Shown here: positions 40,252 to 50,802 of the stretch, piece after piece | How positions within the stretch are numbered: position 1 is the stretch's first letter | Layout: every line of letters starts with the position of its first letter | From: Roseibium litorale | GTDB taxonomy: Bacteria > Pseudomonadota > Alphaproteobacteria > Rhizobiales > Stappiaceae | Reading direction: 5' to 3' | Assembly (NCBI RefSeq): GCF_014842915.1 | Contig: NZ_JACYXI010000002.1 | Location: 395,611-459,610 of the forward strand | DNA length: 64,000 bases | The notes under the pieces: model-generated | Told to the model about the DNA's origin: nothing | Database searches by the model: none | Seen by the model: only the letters and a program-made list of their open reading frames with translations | Position numbers and translations under genes: made by a program

Positions 40252-41297
40252 GGCGCCCAGCCCATGACCATCAGCACGGCGGCCACGATCACGACCATTG
40301 CCAGCGACAGCGGCAGGAACACTTTCCAGCCCAGGCGCATCAGCTGGTCATAGCGGTAGCGCGGGACCATCGCCTTGACCATCGCGAACATGAAGAAGCC
40401 AAGCAGACACTTCAGGATGAACCAGACAATGCCCGGTACCCAGGTGAAGGGCGCGAAGTCGAACGGCGGCAGCCATCCACCCATGAAGAAGATCGTCATG
40501 AGCGCGCACATCAGACAGATGGCAACATACTCACCGAGCATGAACATCATGTACGGGGTGGAGCCGTATTCCACCATGAAACCGGCGACCAGTTCGGATT
40601 CAGCTTCCGCAAGGTCGAACGGCGGGCGATTCGTTTCCGCCAGGGCGGAAATGAAGAACACCACGAACATCGGGAACAGCGGCAGCCAGTACCAGTTCAG
40701 GATCGACAGCCACGGCACGCCCAGCATGGTCGCGAGACCGGTCTGCTGGGATTCGACGATGGCCGTCAAGTTCAGCGAACCGGCGCACAGCAGAACGGTC
40801 ACAAGCACAAAGCCGATGGAGACTTCGTAAGAGACCATCTGAGCCGCAGAGCGCAGAGCCGACAGGAACGGATACTTGGAGTTGGATGCCCAGCCACCCA
40901 TGATGATGCCGTAGACTTCGAGCGAAGACACCGCGAAGACGAACAGCACGCCGACGTTGATGTCGGCAATCACCCAGCCGGAGGCCACCGGAATGACGGC
41001 CCATGCGGACAGGGCGAGCATCACGGACACCAGCGGCGCGAGCAGGAAGAGCGTCTTGTTGGAGCCGGACGGAATGACCGGCTCTTTCAGGACGAACTTC
41101 AGAAGGTCGGCAAAGCTCTGCAGCAGGCCCCAGGGGCCAACCACGTTCGGGCCGCGGCGGATCTGGACGGCAGCCCAGATCTTACGGTCGGCGTAGAGCA
41201 CGTAGGCAACGATCACCAGAAGGCAGACGAGCAGCAGCACGCTCTGGAAAATCATCCAGAGGAGCGGAAAGCCGTAGGCCGTCATGAAATCCCACAT
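40248..41297 (-). CDS. nuoH: NADH-quinone oxidoreductase subunit H
   Basis: Membrane subunit at the junction of the arms of complex I that forms part of the quinone chamber. It has 349 residues and eight helices. Typical segments are [40 protein letters not shown] and [15 protein letters not shown], with the conserved acidic residues of the quinone site. It is 15 bp after nuoG. Confidence 0.98.
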   Translation of the reverse strand: MWDFMTAYGFPLLWMIFQSVLLLVCLLVIVAYVLYADRKIWAAVQIRRGPNVVGPWGLLQSFADLLKFVLKEPVIPSGSNKTLFLLAPLVSVMLALSAWAVIPVASGWVIADINVGVLFVFAVSSLEVYGIIMGGWASNSKYPFLSALRSAAQMVSYEVSIGFVLVTVLLCAGSLNLTAIVESQQTGLATMLGVPWLSILNWYWLPLFPMFVVFFISALAETNRPPFDLAEAESELVAGFMVEYGSTPYMMFMLGEYVAICLMCALMTIFFMGGWLPPFDFAPFTWVPGIVWFILKCLLGFFMFAMVKAMVPRYRYDQLMRLGWKVFLPLSLAMVVIVAAVLMVMGWAP

Positions 41298-41312
41298 ATC
41301 TGTCCCCTGCCC

Positions 41313-43382
41313 TTATTCCGCTGCTTCCGCCGCGCGGGACTTGGCCAGGGCGGAACATTCCGCCATCACGGCCGACGCACGCGCGATCGGGTTGGTCAGA
41401 TAGAAATCGCTGATCACGTTGTGGAAGGCTGCCGAATTCGGCTTGCCGCCCATGTCCGCCAGCTTGGCGATGTCTGCAATATCTCCGGCGGCAATGCCGT
41501 CGATCTCGGCCAGATGCGGATGAGCTGCAAACAGCGCTCCCCGCAGACCGGCGAGAGAGTCGAAGCCGAGGGTCTTGCCCAGAGCTGCCGACAGCGCCCG
41601 CAGGATCGCCCAGTCTTCGCGGGCATCGCCCGGAGGGAAGCCCGCCCGGTCGCCCAGCTGCACGCGGCCTTCCGTGTTCACGTAGATGGCCGACTTTTCG
41701 GTATAGGCAGCGCCCGGCAGGATCACGTCGGCGCGGTGTGCGCCACGGTCACCGTGGGTGCCCTGATAGATCACGAAAGCACCGGCCGGAATTTCGACTT
41801 CGTCGACGCCGAGGAGGAACAGAACCTCCAGGCTGTTTTCCGCCAGGATCTGACCCGTGGACAAGCCGCCCTCACCCGGCACGAAGCCGATGTCGAGCGC
41901 GCCGACCTGGGCTGCTTCCGTGTGAAGAATGTTGAAGCCGTTCCAGCCGTCCTTGATGACGCCGTGCGCCTTGGCGACAGCGGCAGCAGCAGACAGGACC
42001 GCTGCGGCATCCATGCGGTTCAGAGCACCCTGGCCGATGATGATCATCGGCTTCTTGGCCCCTGCCAGAATGGAGGCATCACCAATGAGGCTCTGGACGC
42101 TTTCCGGACCTGCACCCAGATAGGTCACCGGATAGGTCAGGTCAGCGTTCTGGCCGATCAAACCGATCTTGATGTCGCCGCGGGTCCAGCGCTTGCGCAG
42201 ACGCGCATTGAGGACTGGGCTTTCAAGACGCGGGTTGGTGCCGATGAGCAGAATAGCGTCTGCCTCATCAATGCCCTGAACTGTCGAGTTGAACAGATAG
42301 CTGGCGCGGCCATGCTTCGGATGCAGCGCGGACCCCGGATAGCGGCTATCGATGTTCTTCACACCGAGGCTGTCCATCAGGCTCTTGAGCGCAAACATTT
42401 CCTCAACACCGGAGAGCTGACCGGCAAGTGCGCCGATCTTTTCCGGAGACGTGGCCTTCACCTTGTCTGCAATGATCTGGAAGGCTTCGGCCCAGCTCAC
42501 CGGCTGCAGCTTGCCATCCTTCTTTGCGTAAGGACGATCGAGGCGCTGGGTCTTCAGACCGTCCCAGATGTACCGGGTCTTGTCGGAGATCCATTCCTCG
42601 TTCACCGCATCGTTCAGACGCGGCATGATGCGCATGACTTCCTTGCCGCGGGTGTCGACGCGGATGGCGGAGCCGAGTGCATCCATCACGTCGATGCTTT
42701 CGGTCTTCACCAGTTCCCACGGACGGGCATGGAAGGCGTAGGGCTTGGAGGTCAGGGCGCCAACCGGGCACAGGTCAACGACGTTGCCCTGCATTTCGGA
42801 AGACAGCGCCTTCTCCAGATAGGTGGTGATCTCTGCATCTTCGCCGCGGCCGATCAGGCCCATGTCGGCCACACCGCAGACTTCCGTGGTGAAACGGACG
42901 CAGCGGGTGCAGTGGATGCAGCGGGTCATGATGGTCTTGACCAGCGGACCCAGGTGCTTGTTTTCCACGGCGCGCTTGTTCTCGCTGTAGCGGGAACTGT
43001 CGACACCATAGGCCATTGCCTGGTCCTGAAGGTCGCACTCGCCGCCCTGGTCGCAGATCGGGCAATCCAGCGGGTGGTTGATGAGGAGGAACTCCATCAC
43101 CCCTTCGCGGGCCTTCTTGACCATCGGGCTCTTGGTCAGAACCACCGGCGGCTCTCCGTTCGGGCCCGGACGCAGGTCACGGACACCCATGGCGCAAGAT
43201 GCGGTCGGCTTGGGCGGTCCGCCCTTCACTTCCACAAGACACATGCGGCAGTTTCCGGCGATCGACAGCCGGTCGTGGTAACAAAAGCGCGGAACTTCGG
43301 CGCCGGCTTCCTCGCATGCCTGAAGCAGCGTGTAGTCCGCCGGGACATCCACTTCCTTGCCGTCGATGATCAGCTTTGTCAT
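41313..43382 (-). CDS. nuoG: NADH-quinone oxidoreductase subunit G
   Basis: Large peripheral subunit with iron-sulfur clusters N1b, N4 and N5. It has 689 residues. The N-terminal 2Fe-2S domain shows [37 protein letters not shown] supplies the unusual His-Cys3 site and neighbours, and [10 protein letters not shown] lies in the following domain. The C-terminal molybdopterin-oxidoreductase-like domain is present but without cofactor function, as in the family. 28 bp separate it from nuoF. Confidence 0.97.
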   Translation of the reverse strand: MTKLIIDGKEVDVPADYTLLQACEEAGAEVPRFCYHDRLSIAGNCRMCLVEVKGGPPKPTASCAMGVRDLRPGPNGEPPVVLTKSPMVKKAREGVMEFLLINHPLDCPICDQGGECDLQDQAMAYGVDSSRYSENKRAVENKHLGPLVKTIMTRCIHCTRCVRFTTEVCGVADMGLIGRGEDAEITTYLEKALSSEMQGNVVDLCPVGALTSKPYAFHARPWELVKTESIDVMDALGSAIRVDTRGKEVMRIMPRLNDAVNEEWISDKTRYIWDGLKTQRLDRPYAKKDGKLQPVSWAEAFQIIADKVKATSPEKIGALAGQLSGVEEMFALKSLMDSLGVKNIDSRYPGSALHPKHGRASYLFNSTVQGIDEADAILLIGTNPRLESPVLNARLRKRWTRGDIKIGLIGQNADLTYPVTYLGAGPESVQSLIGDASILAGAKKPMIIIGQGALNRMDAAAVLSAAAAVAKAHGVIKDGWNGFNILHTEAAQVGALDIGFVPGEGGLSTGQILAENSLEVLFLLGVDEVEIPAGAFVIYQGTHGDRGAHRADVILPGAAYTEKSAIYVNTEGRVQLGDRAGFPPGDAREDWAILRALSAALGKTLGFDSLAGLRGALFAAHPHLAEIDGIAAGDIADIAKLADMGGKPNSAAFHNVISDFYLTNPIARASAVMAECSALAKSRAAEAAE

Positions 43383-43410
43383 CGCCTGCTCTCCAAATCC
43401 CGTTTCCGCG

Positions 43411-44709
43411 TTACTCTGCCGCGACCATCGCCGGCCGCTTGGCCTTGGCGACGTAATCGTCGATGCGCTGTTCGATGACCGGCCGGAAGTTCTTGATCAA
43501 CCCCTGGATCGGCCAAGCCGCAGCATCGCCAAGTGCGCAGATGGTGTGACCTTCAACCTGCTTGGTCACGTTGAACAGCATGTCGATTTCCTCATAAGAG
43601 GATTCGCCCTTCACCATGCGTTCCATGACGCGCCACATCCAGCCGGTGCCTTCACGGCACGGCGTGCACTGGCCGCAGCTCTCGTGCTTGTAGAAGTAGC
43701 TCAGCCGGGCAATCGCCTTGATGATGTCGGTCGACTTGTCCATCACGATCACGGCTGCCGTGCCAAGGCCGGAGCCCAGACCGCGCAGCGTGTCGAAATC
43801 CATCGCCGTGTCCTTGATCTGCTCCGCCGTGAGGCAGGGCACCGAGGAGCCGCCCGGAATGACTGCCAGCAGATTGTCCCAGCCGCCACGGATACCGCCG
43901 CAGTGCTTTTCGATCATGTCGGAGAACGGAATTCCCAGTTCTTCCTCGAAGGTCGCCGGCTGGTTCACATGGCCGGACACGCAAAATAGCTTGGTGCCTG
44001 CATTGTTTGGCTTGCCGAGGCCAGAGAACCAGGACGCGCCACGGCGCAAGATGGTCGGCGCGACTGCAATCGATTCCACGTTGTTCACCGTGGTCGGGCA
44101 GCCGTAGAGGCCAACGTTCGCCGGGAACGGCGGCTTCAGGCGCGGCTGACCCTTCTTGCCTTCAAGGCTTTCCAGCAGAGCGGTTTCTTCGCCGCAAATA
44201 TAGGCGCCGCCGCCGTGGTGAACGTAGATATCGAAATCGTAGCCGTTCTTGTTGTTCTTGCCGATCAGGCCAGCGTCATAGGCCTGATCAATGGCAGCCT
44301 GCAGACGCTCACGTTCGCGGATGAACTCACCGCGCACATAGATGTAAGCAGCAATCGCGCCCATGGCGTAACCGGCGACCAGGCAGCCTTCAACCAGCGT
44401 ATGGGGGTCGTGGCGCAGGATTTCGCGGTCCTTGCAGGTGCCCGGCTCGGATTCGTCGGCATTGACGACGAGGTAGCACGGACGGCCATCGGAAGCCTTC
44501 GGCATGAAGGACCACTTGAGGCCTGTCGGGAAGCCTGCGCCGCCACGGCCGCGCAGACCGGATGCCTTCATCTCGTCGATGATCCAGTCGCGGCCCTTGT
44601 CGAGCAGCCCCTTGGTGTTGTCCCACTGGCCGCGCTTCTTCGCGCCTTCAAGACCCCAGTCATGAAGACCGTAGATATTGGTGAAGATCCGATCCTGATC
44701 TTTCAGCAT
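43411..44709 (-). CDS. nuoF: NADH-quinone oxidoreductase subunit F
   Basis: NADH-binding subunit with FMN and cluster N3. The protein has 432 residues. The FMN/NADH site is seen in [17 protein letters not shown] and in the glycine-rich [19 protein letters not shown]. The 4Fe-4S cysteines are in [12 protein letters not shown] and the later [10 protein letters not shown]. It lies 9 bp after nuoE. Confidence 0.98.
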   Translation of the reverse strand: MLKDQDRIFTNIYGLHDWGLEGAKKRGQWDNTKGLLDKGRDWIIDEMKASGLRGRGGAGFPTGLKWSFMPKASDGRPCYLVVNADESEPGTCKDREILRHDPHTLVEGCLVAGYAMGAIAAYIYVRGEFIRERERLQAAIDQAYDAGLIGKNNKNGYDFDIYVHHGGGAYICGEETALLESLEGKKGQPRLKPPFPANVGLYGCPTTVNNVESIAVAPTILRRGASWFSGLGKPNNAGTKLFCVSGHVNQPATFEEELGIPFSDMIEKHCGGIRGGWDNLLAVIPGGSSVPCLTAEQIKDTAMDFDTLRGLGSGLGTAAVIVMDKSTDIIKAIARLSYFYKHESCGQCTPCREGTGWMWRVMERMVKGESSYEEIDMLFNVTKQVEGHTICALGDAAAWPIQGLIKNFRPVIEQRIDDYVAKAKRPAMVAAE

Positions 44710-44718
44710 CTCTTCCCC

Positions 44719-45912
44719 CTACCCTTCGTTCTTGCTGGAGGGCACTTCGCCCTTTTCGACGCGTTTGGAGAATTCCGTCTCGCCGCCAGATGCCAGGATC
44801 TTGGCCTGCTCGATCCAGCCGTCGCGTTCGATCCGGCCCTTGAACTTCAACCGGCTGTCCACCCAGGCGATTTCCGCCGGGGTCCAGGCCGCAACCTGAT
44901 CAAAATGATAGAAACCGAGATCATTGAGGGTTTCCTCAAGCTTCGGGCCAACGCCCTTCAGCTTCTTCAGATCGTCCGGCTTGCCGTCACGCGCGGCGGT
45001 GAGAAGAACAGGTTCCTTCTCTTCCACGGCAGGTGCATCGGCGCTTTCCGGCTTGGCCTTGGAGACCGGCGCCGGTTCGGCGGGCTTTTCAGCTGCCTTC
45101 TCGACCTTCTTGGCAGTGTCAGCGGCGCTGTCCGCAGCCTGCTTGGCAGCAAAAGCTGCCTTCACCTTGGCAACAGCGTCTTCTGCCGGGGTCGGCACAC
45201 CGTCATAGTCCTTGCCGCCCGCGTTGATCGCAGCGCCGGTAAAGGCCAATGAGGCCTTTGCGTTGCCATCGACCACATGCGGCACCGGCAGGGTGCCCTT
45301 GGTGTCGTCGTTGATCTCGGTAAGGCTTGTCTGCCCGCCTTCCGCCATGGCAAAGCGGCGACCGTTCTGCGGGCCAGGCGTCACTTCCTTGCCAGCGGAG
45401 ATATCGTCCAGAAGCTTGTTGAACGTGTCCGGCGTCAGGTCTTCATAGGTGTCCTTGAAGATCTGGACCATCGGCGCGTTCACGCAGGCGCCCAGGCACT
45501 CGACCTCTTCCCAGGAGAAGTTCCCGTCTTCGGAAATCTCATGCATGTGCTTGGCGATACGGGACTTGCAGATCTTGATCAGATATTCAGATCCGCGCAG
45601 CTGGCACGGGGTGGTGCCGCAAACCTGGATGTGAGCTTTCTTGCCCACCGGCTGAAGCTGGAACATCGTGTAGAAGGTCGCGACTTCCAGAACCCGGATA
45701 TGCGGCATGGAGAGCATGTCCGCGATGTAGCGGATTGCCGGCTCACAGACCCAGCCGTTGTTCTGTTCCTGGGCGCGCCACAACAGCGGAATGACGGCAG
45801 AGGCCTGACGGCCCGCCGGATACCGGTCGATCACCTTCTTCGCCCAAGCGAAGTTAACCTCGTTGAAGGCGAAGTTTTCAGGTTGTTCCGCGGCAAGTCT
45901 GCGAACCGCCAT
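44719..45912 (-). CDS. nuoE: NADH-quinone oxidoreductase subunit E with C-terminal extension
   Basis: Thioredoxin-like 2Fe-2S subunit (cluster N1a) of complex I. The family part is about residues 1-190, with cysteines in CGTTPCQLRG and CLGACVNAP. The protein is 397 residues, about twice the usual length. After the core comes a low-complexity Ala/Lys/Glu/Pro linker (about 190-310). A helix-hairpin-helix-like domain follows, with KLKGVGPKLEETLNDLG and FDQVAAWTPAEIAWVDSRL. This extension is known from Rhizobiales NuoE proteins but its role is not established. It lies 81 bp after nuoD. Confidence 0.95.
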   Translation of the reverse strand: MAVRRLAAEQPENFAFNEVNFAWAKKVIDRYPAGRQASAVIPLLWRAQEQNNGWVCEPAIRYIADMLSMPHIRVLEVATFYTMFQLQPVGKKAHIQVCGTTPCQLRGSEYLIKICKSRIAKHMHEISEDGNFSWEEVECLGACVNAPMVQIFKDTYEDLTPDTFNKLLDDISAGKEVTPGPQNGRRFAMAEGGQTSLTEINDDTKGTLPVPHVVDGNAKASLAFTGAAINAGGKDYDGVPTPAEDAVAKVKAAFAAKQAADSAADTAKKVEKAAEKPAEPAPVSKAKPESADAPAVEEKEPVLLTAARDGKPDDLKKLKGVGPKLEETLNDLGFYHFDQVAAWTPAEIAWVDSRLKFKGRIERDGWIEQAKILASGGETEFSKRVEKGEVPSSKNEG

Positions 45913-45993
45913 GGTGTTATCCCCGTTTCATCAGCATGACCGGAGCCGGTTGGCCGGCTGCCAGGGTCGAGAAAAAAGCGCGAAAGCCGACCG

Positions 45994-47178
45994 TTAGCGG
46001 TCGACCTCGCCAAACACGATATCCATCGAGCCCAGAACCGCCGAGATATCGGCGAGCTGGTGGCCGCGGCCCACGAAGTCCATGGCCGAAAGATGCGCAA
46101 AGCCCGGAGCCTTGATCTTGCAGCGGTACGGCTTGTTGGTGCCGTCAGCCACGAGATAGACGCCGAACTCGCCCTTGGGCGCTTCCACAGCGGCGTACAC
46201 TTCGCCAGCCGGGACGTGATAGCCCTCGGTATAGAGCTTGAAGTGGTGGATCAAGGCTTCCATCGACCGCTTCATCTCGCCACGCTTGGGTGGAACGATC
46301 TTGCCGTCCGTGGAAGAGATCGGACCCGTTTCCGTGGTCAGCCGCTCAAGGCACTGCTTCATGATCCGGACCGACTGACGCATCTCTTCCATACGGATCA
46401 GATAGCGGTCGTAGCAGTCGCCGTTCTTGCCGATCGGAATATCAAACTCCAGATCCGCATAGCACTCATACGGCTGCGACTTGCGCAGATCCCAAGCAGC
46501 GCCGGATCCGCGGACCATCACACCGGAGAAGCCCCACGCCCAGGCATCATCCAGATCAACAACGCCGATATCGACGTTGCGCTGCTTGAAGATGCGGTTG
46601 TCGGTCAGAAGGCCTTCAATGTCGTCCAGACGCTGCAGGAACGGATCACAGAAATCCCAGATGTCGTCGAGCAGATCGCGCGGCAGGTCCTGGTGGACAC
46701 CACCCGGACGCACATAAGCAGAGTGCATGCGGGCACCGCAAGCGCGCTCGTAGAAGATCATCAGTTCTTCGCGCGGCTCGAAGCCCCACAGCGGCGGCGT
46801 CAGAGCGCCAACGTCCATGGCCTGGGTGGTCACGTTCAGAAGATGCGACAGCAGGCGGCCGATTTCCGAATAGAGAACGCGGATCAGCTGGCCGCGCATC
46901 GGAACGGTGACGCCGAGCATCTTCTCGACCGCCAGCGCAAAAGCATGTTCCTGGTTCATCGGCGCCACGTAGTCGAGGCGGTCGAAGTAAGGAACGGCCT
47001 GCAGATAGGTCTTCTGCTCGATCAGCTTTTCGGTGCCGCGGTGCAGCAGGCCGATATGCGGATCGACGCGCGTCACCACTTCCCCATCCAGCTCAAGCAC
47101 AAGACGCAGAACGCCGTGGGCCGCCGGGTGCTGGGGACCGAAGTTGATGTTGAAATTGCGAACCTGATTTTCGGCCAT
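45994..47178 (-). CDS. nuoD: NADH-quinone oxidoreductase subunit D
   Basis: 49-kDa-type subunit that forms the quinone-reduction site with NuoB. The protein has 394 residues. The N-terminal [20 protein letters not shown] contains the conserved histidine near the quinone head group, and the family tyrosine lies in [18 protein letters not shown]. The C-terminus ends DIVFGEVDR, the usual ending. It is 11 bp after nuoC. Confidence 0.98.
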   Translation of the reverse strand: MAENQVRNFNINFGPQHPAAHGVLRLVLELDGEVVTRVDPHIGLLHRGTEKLIEQKTYLQAVPYFDRLDYVAPMNQEHAFALAVEKMLGVTVPMRGQLIRVLYSEIGRLLSHLLNVTTQAMDVGALTPPLWGFEPREELMIFYERACGARMHSAYVRPGGVHQDLPRDLLDDIWDFCDPFLQRLDDIEGLLTDNRIFKQRNVDIGVVDLDDAWAWGFSGVMVRGSGAAWDLRKSQPYECYADLEFDIPIGKNGDCYDRYLIRMEEMRQSVRIMKQCLERLTTETGPISSTDGKIVPPKRGEMKRSMEALIHHFKLYTEGYHVPAGEVYAAVEAPKGEFGVYLVADGTNKPYRCKIKAPGFAHLSAMDFVGRGHQLADISAVLGSMDIVFGEVDR

Positions 47179-47189
47179 CGGGGAAAGCC

Positions 47190-47795
47190 TTAATTCGTGG
47201 TTGCTTTCTCATCGCCCGGCAGCACGTAGTCCGTGCCTTCCCATGGCGAGAGAAAATCGAAATTGCGGAATTCCTGGTTCAGGCGAACCGGCTCGTAAAC
47301 GACGCGCTTCTTCTCGTCGTCATAGCGCACTTCCACGTAACCGGTCACGGGGAAGTCCTTGCGCAGCGGATGGCCGTCGAAACCATAGTCGGTGAGCAGA
47401 CGGCGCAGATCGGGGTGACCGGAGAAGAGAATGCCGTACATGTCATAGGCTTCGCGCTCGAACCATTCAGCGCCCGGGAAAAGGCCGGTGATGGAGGGAA
47501 CCGGGGTTTCCTCATCGGTGGCGACCTTCACGCGGATGCGCTGGTTCTGAACGGGGGACAGGAAGTGATAGACGACGTCGAAACGCTTTTCCCGCGCCGG
47601 CCAGTCAACTCCGCACACATCCGTCAGATTGACGAACTTGCAGGAGCTGTTGTCGCGCAGGAACCGCACAACGTCAAGAATCTGGCCAGCATCCGCCACA
47701 AGCGTCAGCTCGCCATACTCGACGGTCCAGGACAGCAGGGACTCGCCCAGAGCAAGCTGGATGTGCTCTGCGAGTTCCTTCAGCGTCTCGTCCAT
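47190..47795 (-). CDS. nuoC: NADH-quinone oxidoreductase subunit C
   Basis: 30-kDa-type peripheral subunit of complex I, 201 residues from the ATG at 47795. The family signature [20 protein letters not shown] is present, followed by [20 protein letters not shown]. It is a separate gene from nuoD, unlike the fused nuoCD of enterics. The frame continues upstream of 47795 for 16 codons without similarity. Confidence 0.97.
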   Translation of the reverse strand: MDETLKELAEHIQLALGESLLSWTVEYGELTLVADAGQILDVVRFLRDNSSCKFVNLTDVCGVDWPAREKRFDVVYHFLSPVQNQRIRVKVATDEETPVPSITGLFPGAEWFEREAYDMYGILFSGHPDLRRLLTDYGFDGHPLRKDFPVTGYVEVRYDDEKKRVVYEPVRLNQEFRNFDFLSPWEGTDYVLPGDEKATTN

Positions 47796-47866
47796 GTTCT
47801 TTGCCTCACTCCGTTGGAGCCTCGAAGGGGCGGCGCGTTCCACCCCTAGTCAAATTCAACCGGTTC

Positions 47867-48448
47867 TCAGCGCTCGATCGTGCCCGTGCGCCGGATTTTC
47901 TTTTGCAGCATCAAGACGCCGTAAAGCAGAGCTTCCGCCGTCGGAGGGCAGCCCGGCACATAGATGTCGACCGGAACGACCCGGTCACAGCCGCGCACCA
48001 CCGAATAGGAAAAGTGGTAGTAGCCGCCGCCATTGGCGCAGGAGCCCATGGAGATAACGTAACGCGGCTCGGGCATCTGGTCATAGACCTTGCGGAGCGC
48101 GGGAGCCATCTTGTTGGTCAGCGTGCCGGCGACGATCATCACATCCGACTGGCGCGGAGACGCGCGCGGTGCGAAGCCGAAGCGCTCGACATCATAATGA
48201 GGCATGGAGAGCTGCATCATTTCCACGGCGCAGCAGGCCAGACCGAAAGTCATCCACATCAGCGAGCCGGTACGGGCCCACTGGATCAGATTGTCGGTCG
48301 AGGTGACGAGAAAGCCCTTGTCGGCCAGCTCGTCGTTGACTTCCATGAAGAAAGGATCATTCGCGCCGACCGGCTTGCCGGTGTTCGGGTCAATGATACC
48401 CTTCGGCTGCTGCGCGATGAGCGGGCCGGTTGTGCTGGTCAATCCCAT
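47867..48448 (-). CDS. nuoB: NADH-quinone oxidoreductase subunit B
   Basis: Subunit that carries cluster N2, the last iron-sulfur centre before quinone. It has 193 residues from the ATG at 48448. The tandem cysteines are in [10 protein letters not shown], and the further ligands in [10 protein letters not shown] and [11 protein letters not shown]. Its start overlaps the end of nuoA by 10 bases. Confidence 0.98.
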   Translation of the reverse strand: MGLTSTTGPLIAQQPKGIIDPNTGKPVGANDPFFMEVNDELADKGFLVTSTDNLIQWARTGSLMWMTFGLACCAVEMMQLSMPHYDVERFGFAPRASPRQSDVMIVAGTLTNKMAPALRKVYDQMPEPRYVISMGSCANGGGYYHFSYSVVRGCDRVVPVDIYVPGCPPTAEALLYGVLMLQKKIRRTGTIER

Positions 48449-48804
48449 TCCAGCGCTCCCTTTTTCCATTCGTAGATGAAGCCAATGGTGAGGACGCCGA
48501 GGAAGACCATCATGGACCAGAAGCCGTACCACCCAAGATCACCGAACTTCACCGCCCAGGGGAAGAGGAAAGCCACTTCCAGGTCGAAGATGATGAACAG
48601 GATCGAGACCAGGTAGAAACGGACATCGAACTTCATGCGCGCGTCGTCGAATGCGTTGAAACCGCACTCATAGGCGGAGAGCTTCTCCGGATCCGGATTC
48701 TTGTAGGCCAGGAGGAACGGAGAAATCAAAAGCGCCAGGCCGATCACCAGCGCAATGCCGATGAACACGACGATCGGGATGTATTCCCGCAAGAGTTCTT
48801 CCAT
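48439..48804 (-). CDS. nuoA: NADH-quinone oxidoreductase subunit A
   Basis: Three-helix membrane subunit of complex I and first gene of the nuo operon, 121 residues. The conserved loop [20 protein letters not shown] and [20 protein letters not shown] are typical. The promoter must lie upstream of 48804 on the minus strand; I could not assign a convincing -35/-10 pair. Confidence 0.97.
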   Translation of the reverse strand: MEELLREYIPIVVFIGIALVIGLALLISPFLLAYKNPDPEKLSAYECGFNAFDDARMKFDVRFYLVSILFIIFDLEVAFLFPWAVKFGDLGWYGFWSMMVFLGVLTIGFIYEWKKGALEWD

Positions 48805-49277
48805 GTCTTTCGCGTCCTTGCATGTGGAGGGTGGACCGGGAGAAGATCCTGCCTTCGAGGCCCTACCCTAGCGCAGTGTTTCAACCGCTCATAGCGCAAG
48901 ACCTGCCGGCCCGAGGCGGACCAGCATGCGAAGGCACGCTTAGCTCACCCCATGGTGCAACGCAAGACCTTCCCGCCGCCAAACAATTGCCATCGTTGAC
49001 CGAAATTGCCGTTTTCACGCCACGAACCGCACAATTCCTTGCGTTCCCGGCCGGTGCATAACTTTCACCAGAGGTATGCACGCTTCGCGCCTGCCGTCAT
49101 TTGACCCGGCAGGCCCTGAGGCATTCAAAGGATTCGCATGAGCAGACAAGGAAGGGATCTGAAGCCAGGACGCGCAAAGGCGCCACAAAGCGCAGGCGTT
49201 TGGTTTCATATTTTCTTTGAGTTTGTTTTGAGGAAATGTCTTGCCCAAGGGCGGCCCGGTTTCCCGGCTTCGTTAAG
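48805..49277. other. Gap between nuoA and tRNA-Asp with no gene seen
   Basis: A 473-bp region between the start of the nuo operon and the 3' end of the first tRNA-Asp gene. Frames on both strands are short and lack ribosome binding sites or family similarity. It should hold the nuo promoter and the terminator of the tRNA transcript, but neither could be assigned with confidence. Confidence 0.4.
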
Positions 49278-49354
49278 TGGCGCGAGTGACGGGGCTCGAA
49301 CCCGCGACCTCCGGCGTGACAGGCCGGCACTCTAACCAACTGAGCTACACCCGC
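49278..49354 (-). tRNA. tRNA-Asp (GTC), copy 1
   Basis: A 77-nt gene with an encoded CCA end. The minus strand begins GCGGGTGTAGCTCAGTTGG (D-arm) and has the anticodon loop CCTGTCACG with anticodon GTC. The T-arm contains GGTTCGAGCC and the acceptor closes before CCA. It lies 49 bp downstream of an identical-looking copy, so the two are probably one transcript. Confidence 0.96.
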
Positions 49355-49403
49355 AACTTAACGGTATATAGGCGCCCTTCCCTGACCGAAGTCCTATGGG
49401 AAG

Positions 49404-49480
49404 TGGCGCGAGTGACGGGGCTCGAACCCGCGACCTCCGGCGTGACAGGCCGGCACTCTAACCAACTGAGCTACACCCGC
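49404..49480 (-). tRNA. tRNA-Asp (GTC), copy 2
   Basis: Same 77-nt sequence as the neighbour, with anticodon GTC and encoded CCA. It is the promoter-proximal copy of the pair, with a TTGACT-17-TACATC promoter about 40 bp upstream. Confidence 0.96.
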
Positions 49481-49518
49481 TCCGCGCTGACGACGTGTTG
49501 TCGCCGCGAAGTGGCGCT

Positions 49519-49547
49519 GATGTACGGCGGCAGGCGGAGGAAGTCAA
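49519..49547 (-). promoter_or_regulatory. Promoter of the tRNA-Asp pair
   Basis: Minus-strand TTGACT (49547-49542) and TACATC (49524-49519) with 17 bp between. Position and strand fit transcription of the two tRNA genes, with a short 5' leader. Confidence 0.65.
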
Positions 49548-49570
49548 GCACCCGGAAAGCCATGCCGGGA

Positions 49571-49595
49571 GGTTTTTGCAAAACACGCAAAAACC
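49571..49595. repeat. 9-bp perfect inverted repeat
   Basis: GGTTTTTGC and GCAAAAACC, separated by AAAACAC. Its stem contains T- and A-runs on both strands, so it could act as a small bidirectional terminator. No gene clearly ends here. The surrounding 417-bp gap (49481-49897) otherwise holds the tRNA promoter and a second inverted repeat. Confidence 0.4.
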
Positions 49596-49784
49596 CCTAG
49601 GAACAAGGCGTTTCTGAGTGGCGCTGTCTTGTGGATAAAATCAAGCCAGCAAAATGGCTTGAGGCAAAACCCTGATCCTGAATCGCACCAGATTCTTCTG
49701 AATACCTATTCAGTCGCAATTTCGAGACAGATCCATCCTCCATCCGGCCCCGCAGACTTGACCAAACCAGCAGCCAGCCGCATC

Positions 49785-49815
49785 TATGTATGCATAAACA
49801 GGTCATTTATACATA
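49785..49815. promoter_or_regulatory. Inverted repeat upstream of LuxR-type gene
   Basis: TATGTAT (49785-49791) and ATACATA (49809-49815) are perfect complements 17 bp apart, about 80 bp before the start of the LuxR-type regulator gene. It may be an operator, possibly for autoregulation; no known box was matched. Confidence 0.35.
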
Positions 49816-49897
49816 AGCTGCCGCCTTACACGGCAGAGATCCCACTGTCAGGAAGCCAGCCCTCCGGCGGCTCAACTCTTTTGAAAAGCACCGGCCC

Positions 49898-50563
49898 TTG
49901 ACGACAAGCCCGTTTGAGACCCTTACCCGCAACGCCCTCGGCATCTGGTCCGACACCAGCGCCGGTAGCTCGCCCCTGTCGGATGCAAACAGATTTCTGC
50001 CACTCACCACAGGCAACGGGATCAATCTGCACAGCATCGACATGCATTGCGACGACCCGGGAGACTTCAGCCTGGTCCCCGTTGTCGAGCAGACAAGCCT
50101 GAAGCGGAATGGCGTAACGCGGCTGCGCGACTATTCGGACCAGAGCTTCATCCGCAAGCATGTCGCCGACCCTTTTGCCGCAACGAGGGACAGTTGCCAG
50201 CCAATTGTTGAAACAGTCCAAGCCCGGATGATCGATCAATACATCATCTACGACCGGCTGATCCTGCCTCGGAAGGTGACGACGGGACGCGCCGCCTGGG
50301 CTGTGTCGATTGTCTTGCCGAGACTAATTCTTCCGGCAGTCTCCCCCTCAAGGAGAGTGACATGCCGCGAGAATGATGTGCTCGACCGGTTGATGCTCGG
50401 ACGGACGGCAAAGCAGATCGCAGCAGAACTCGGTTTGTCCCAGCGTACAGTCGAACACCGCATTCAGGACCTGAAGCTCAAGTACCGCGCCGACACCACC
50501 CCGCACCTGATAGCCCTCGCCATCGGCAGCAGACTTTCAGAGCAAGGGCAAAACGGCGGCTGA
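49898..50563 (+). CDS. LuxR-type transcriptional regulator (orphan)
   Basis: A 221-residue protein with a C-terminal LuxR/GerE helix-turn-helix at about 153-196 (CRENDVLDRLMLGRTAKQIA followed by LSQRTVEHRIQDLKLKY). The N-terminal 140 residues do not show an autoinducer-binding or receiver domain that I recognise; they may be a PAS-like sensor, judging from DFSLVPVVEQTSLKRNGVTR. No ATG opens the frame. TTG at 49898 is the best start between the upstream stop and the conserved part, but its ribosome binding site is weak and the start is uncertain. No luxI-type synthase is nearby. The next gene, 239 bp downstream, is a chemoreceptor on the same strand. Confidence 0.8.
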   Translation: MTTSPFETLTRNALGIWSDTSAGSSPLSDANRFLPLTTGNGINLHSIDMHCDDPGDFSLVPVVEQTSLKRNGVTRLRDYSDQSFIRKHVADPFAATRDSCQPIVETVQARMIDQYIIYDRLILPRKVTTGRAAWAVSIVLPRLILPAVSPSRRVTCRENDVLDRLMLGRTAKQIAAELGLSQRTVEHRIQDLKLKYRADTTPHLIALAIGSRLSEQGQNGG

Positions 50564-50802
50564 TGCGCCTTATGCCCGCTGCAAGCGGTTGACTTGCCAA
50601 GCTTATTCCTCTGCGGAAATTCAAATCTACAATCAAATAAACTAAGCGCACAACAAAAATAACAATACGTTTTTTTGACAATATCGCGCAACCCTAAGTG
50701 GACTCGAATAAAAATCATCACCGGCACAAGAAACGACTTTTCATTAACTTATCCTGTGTACTTATTTGATCTATCCATTCGTTCTTCCACCGGATCTGCA
50801 AG

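Noticed and set aside
40062..43478. A 1138-codon plus-strand frame
   Set aside because: Antisense of nuoH and nuoG and the small genes between nuoH and nuoI, with no recognisable domain.
48881..49248. Short minus-strand frames between nuoA and tRNA-Asp
   Set aside because: No ribosome binding site or sensible composition. They run over the expected nuo promoter region.
50675..50700. Sigma-70 promoter for the chemoreceptor gene (TTGACA at 50675)
   Set aside because: A good -35 hexamer but no acceptable -10 at 16-18 bp, so not listed as a promoter.
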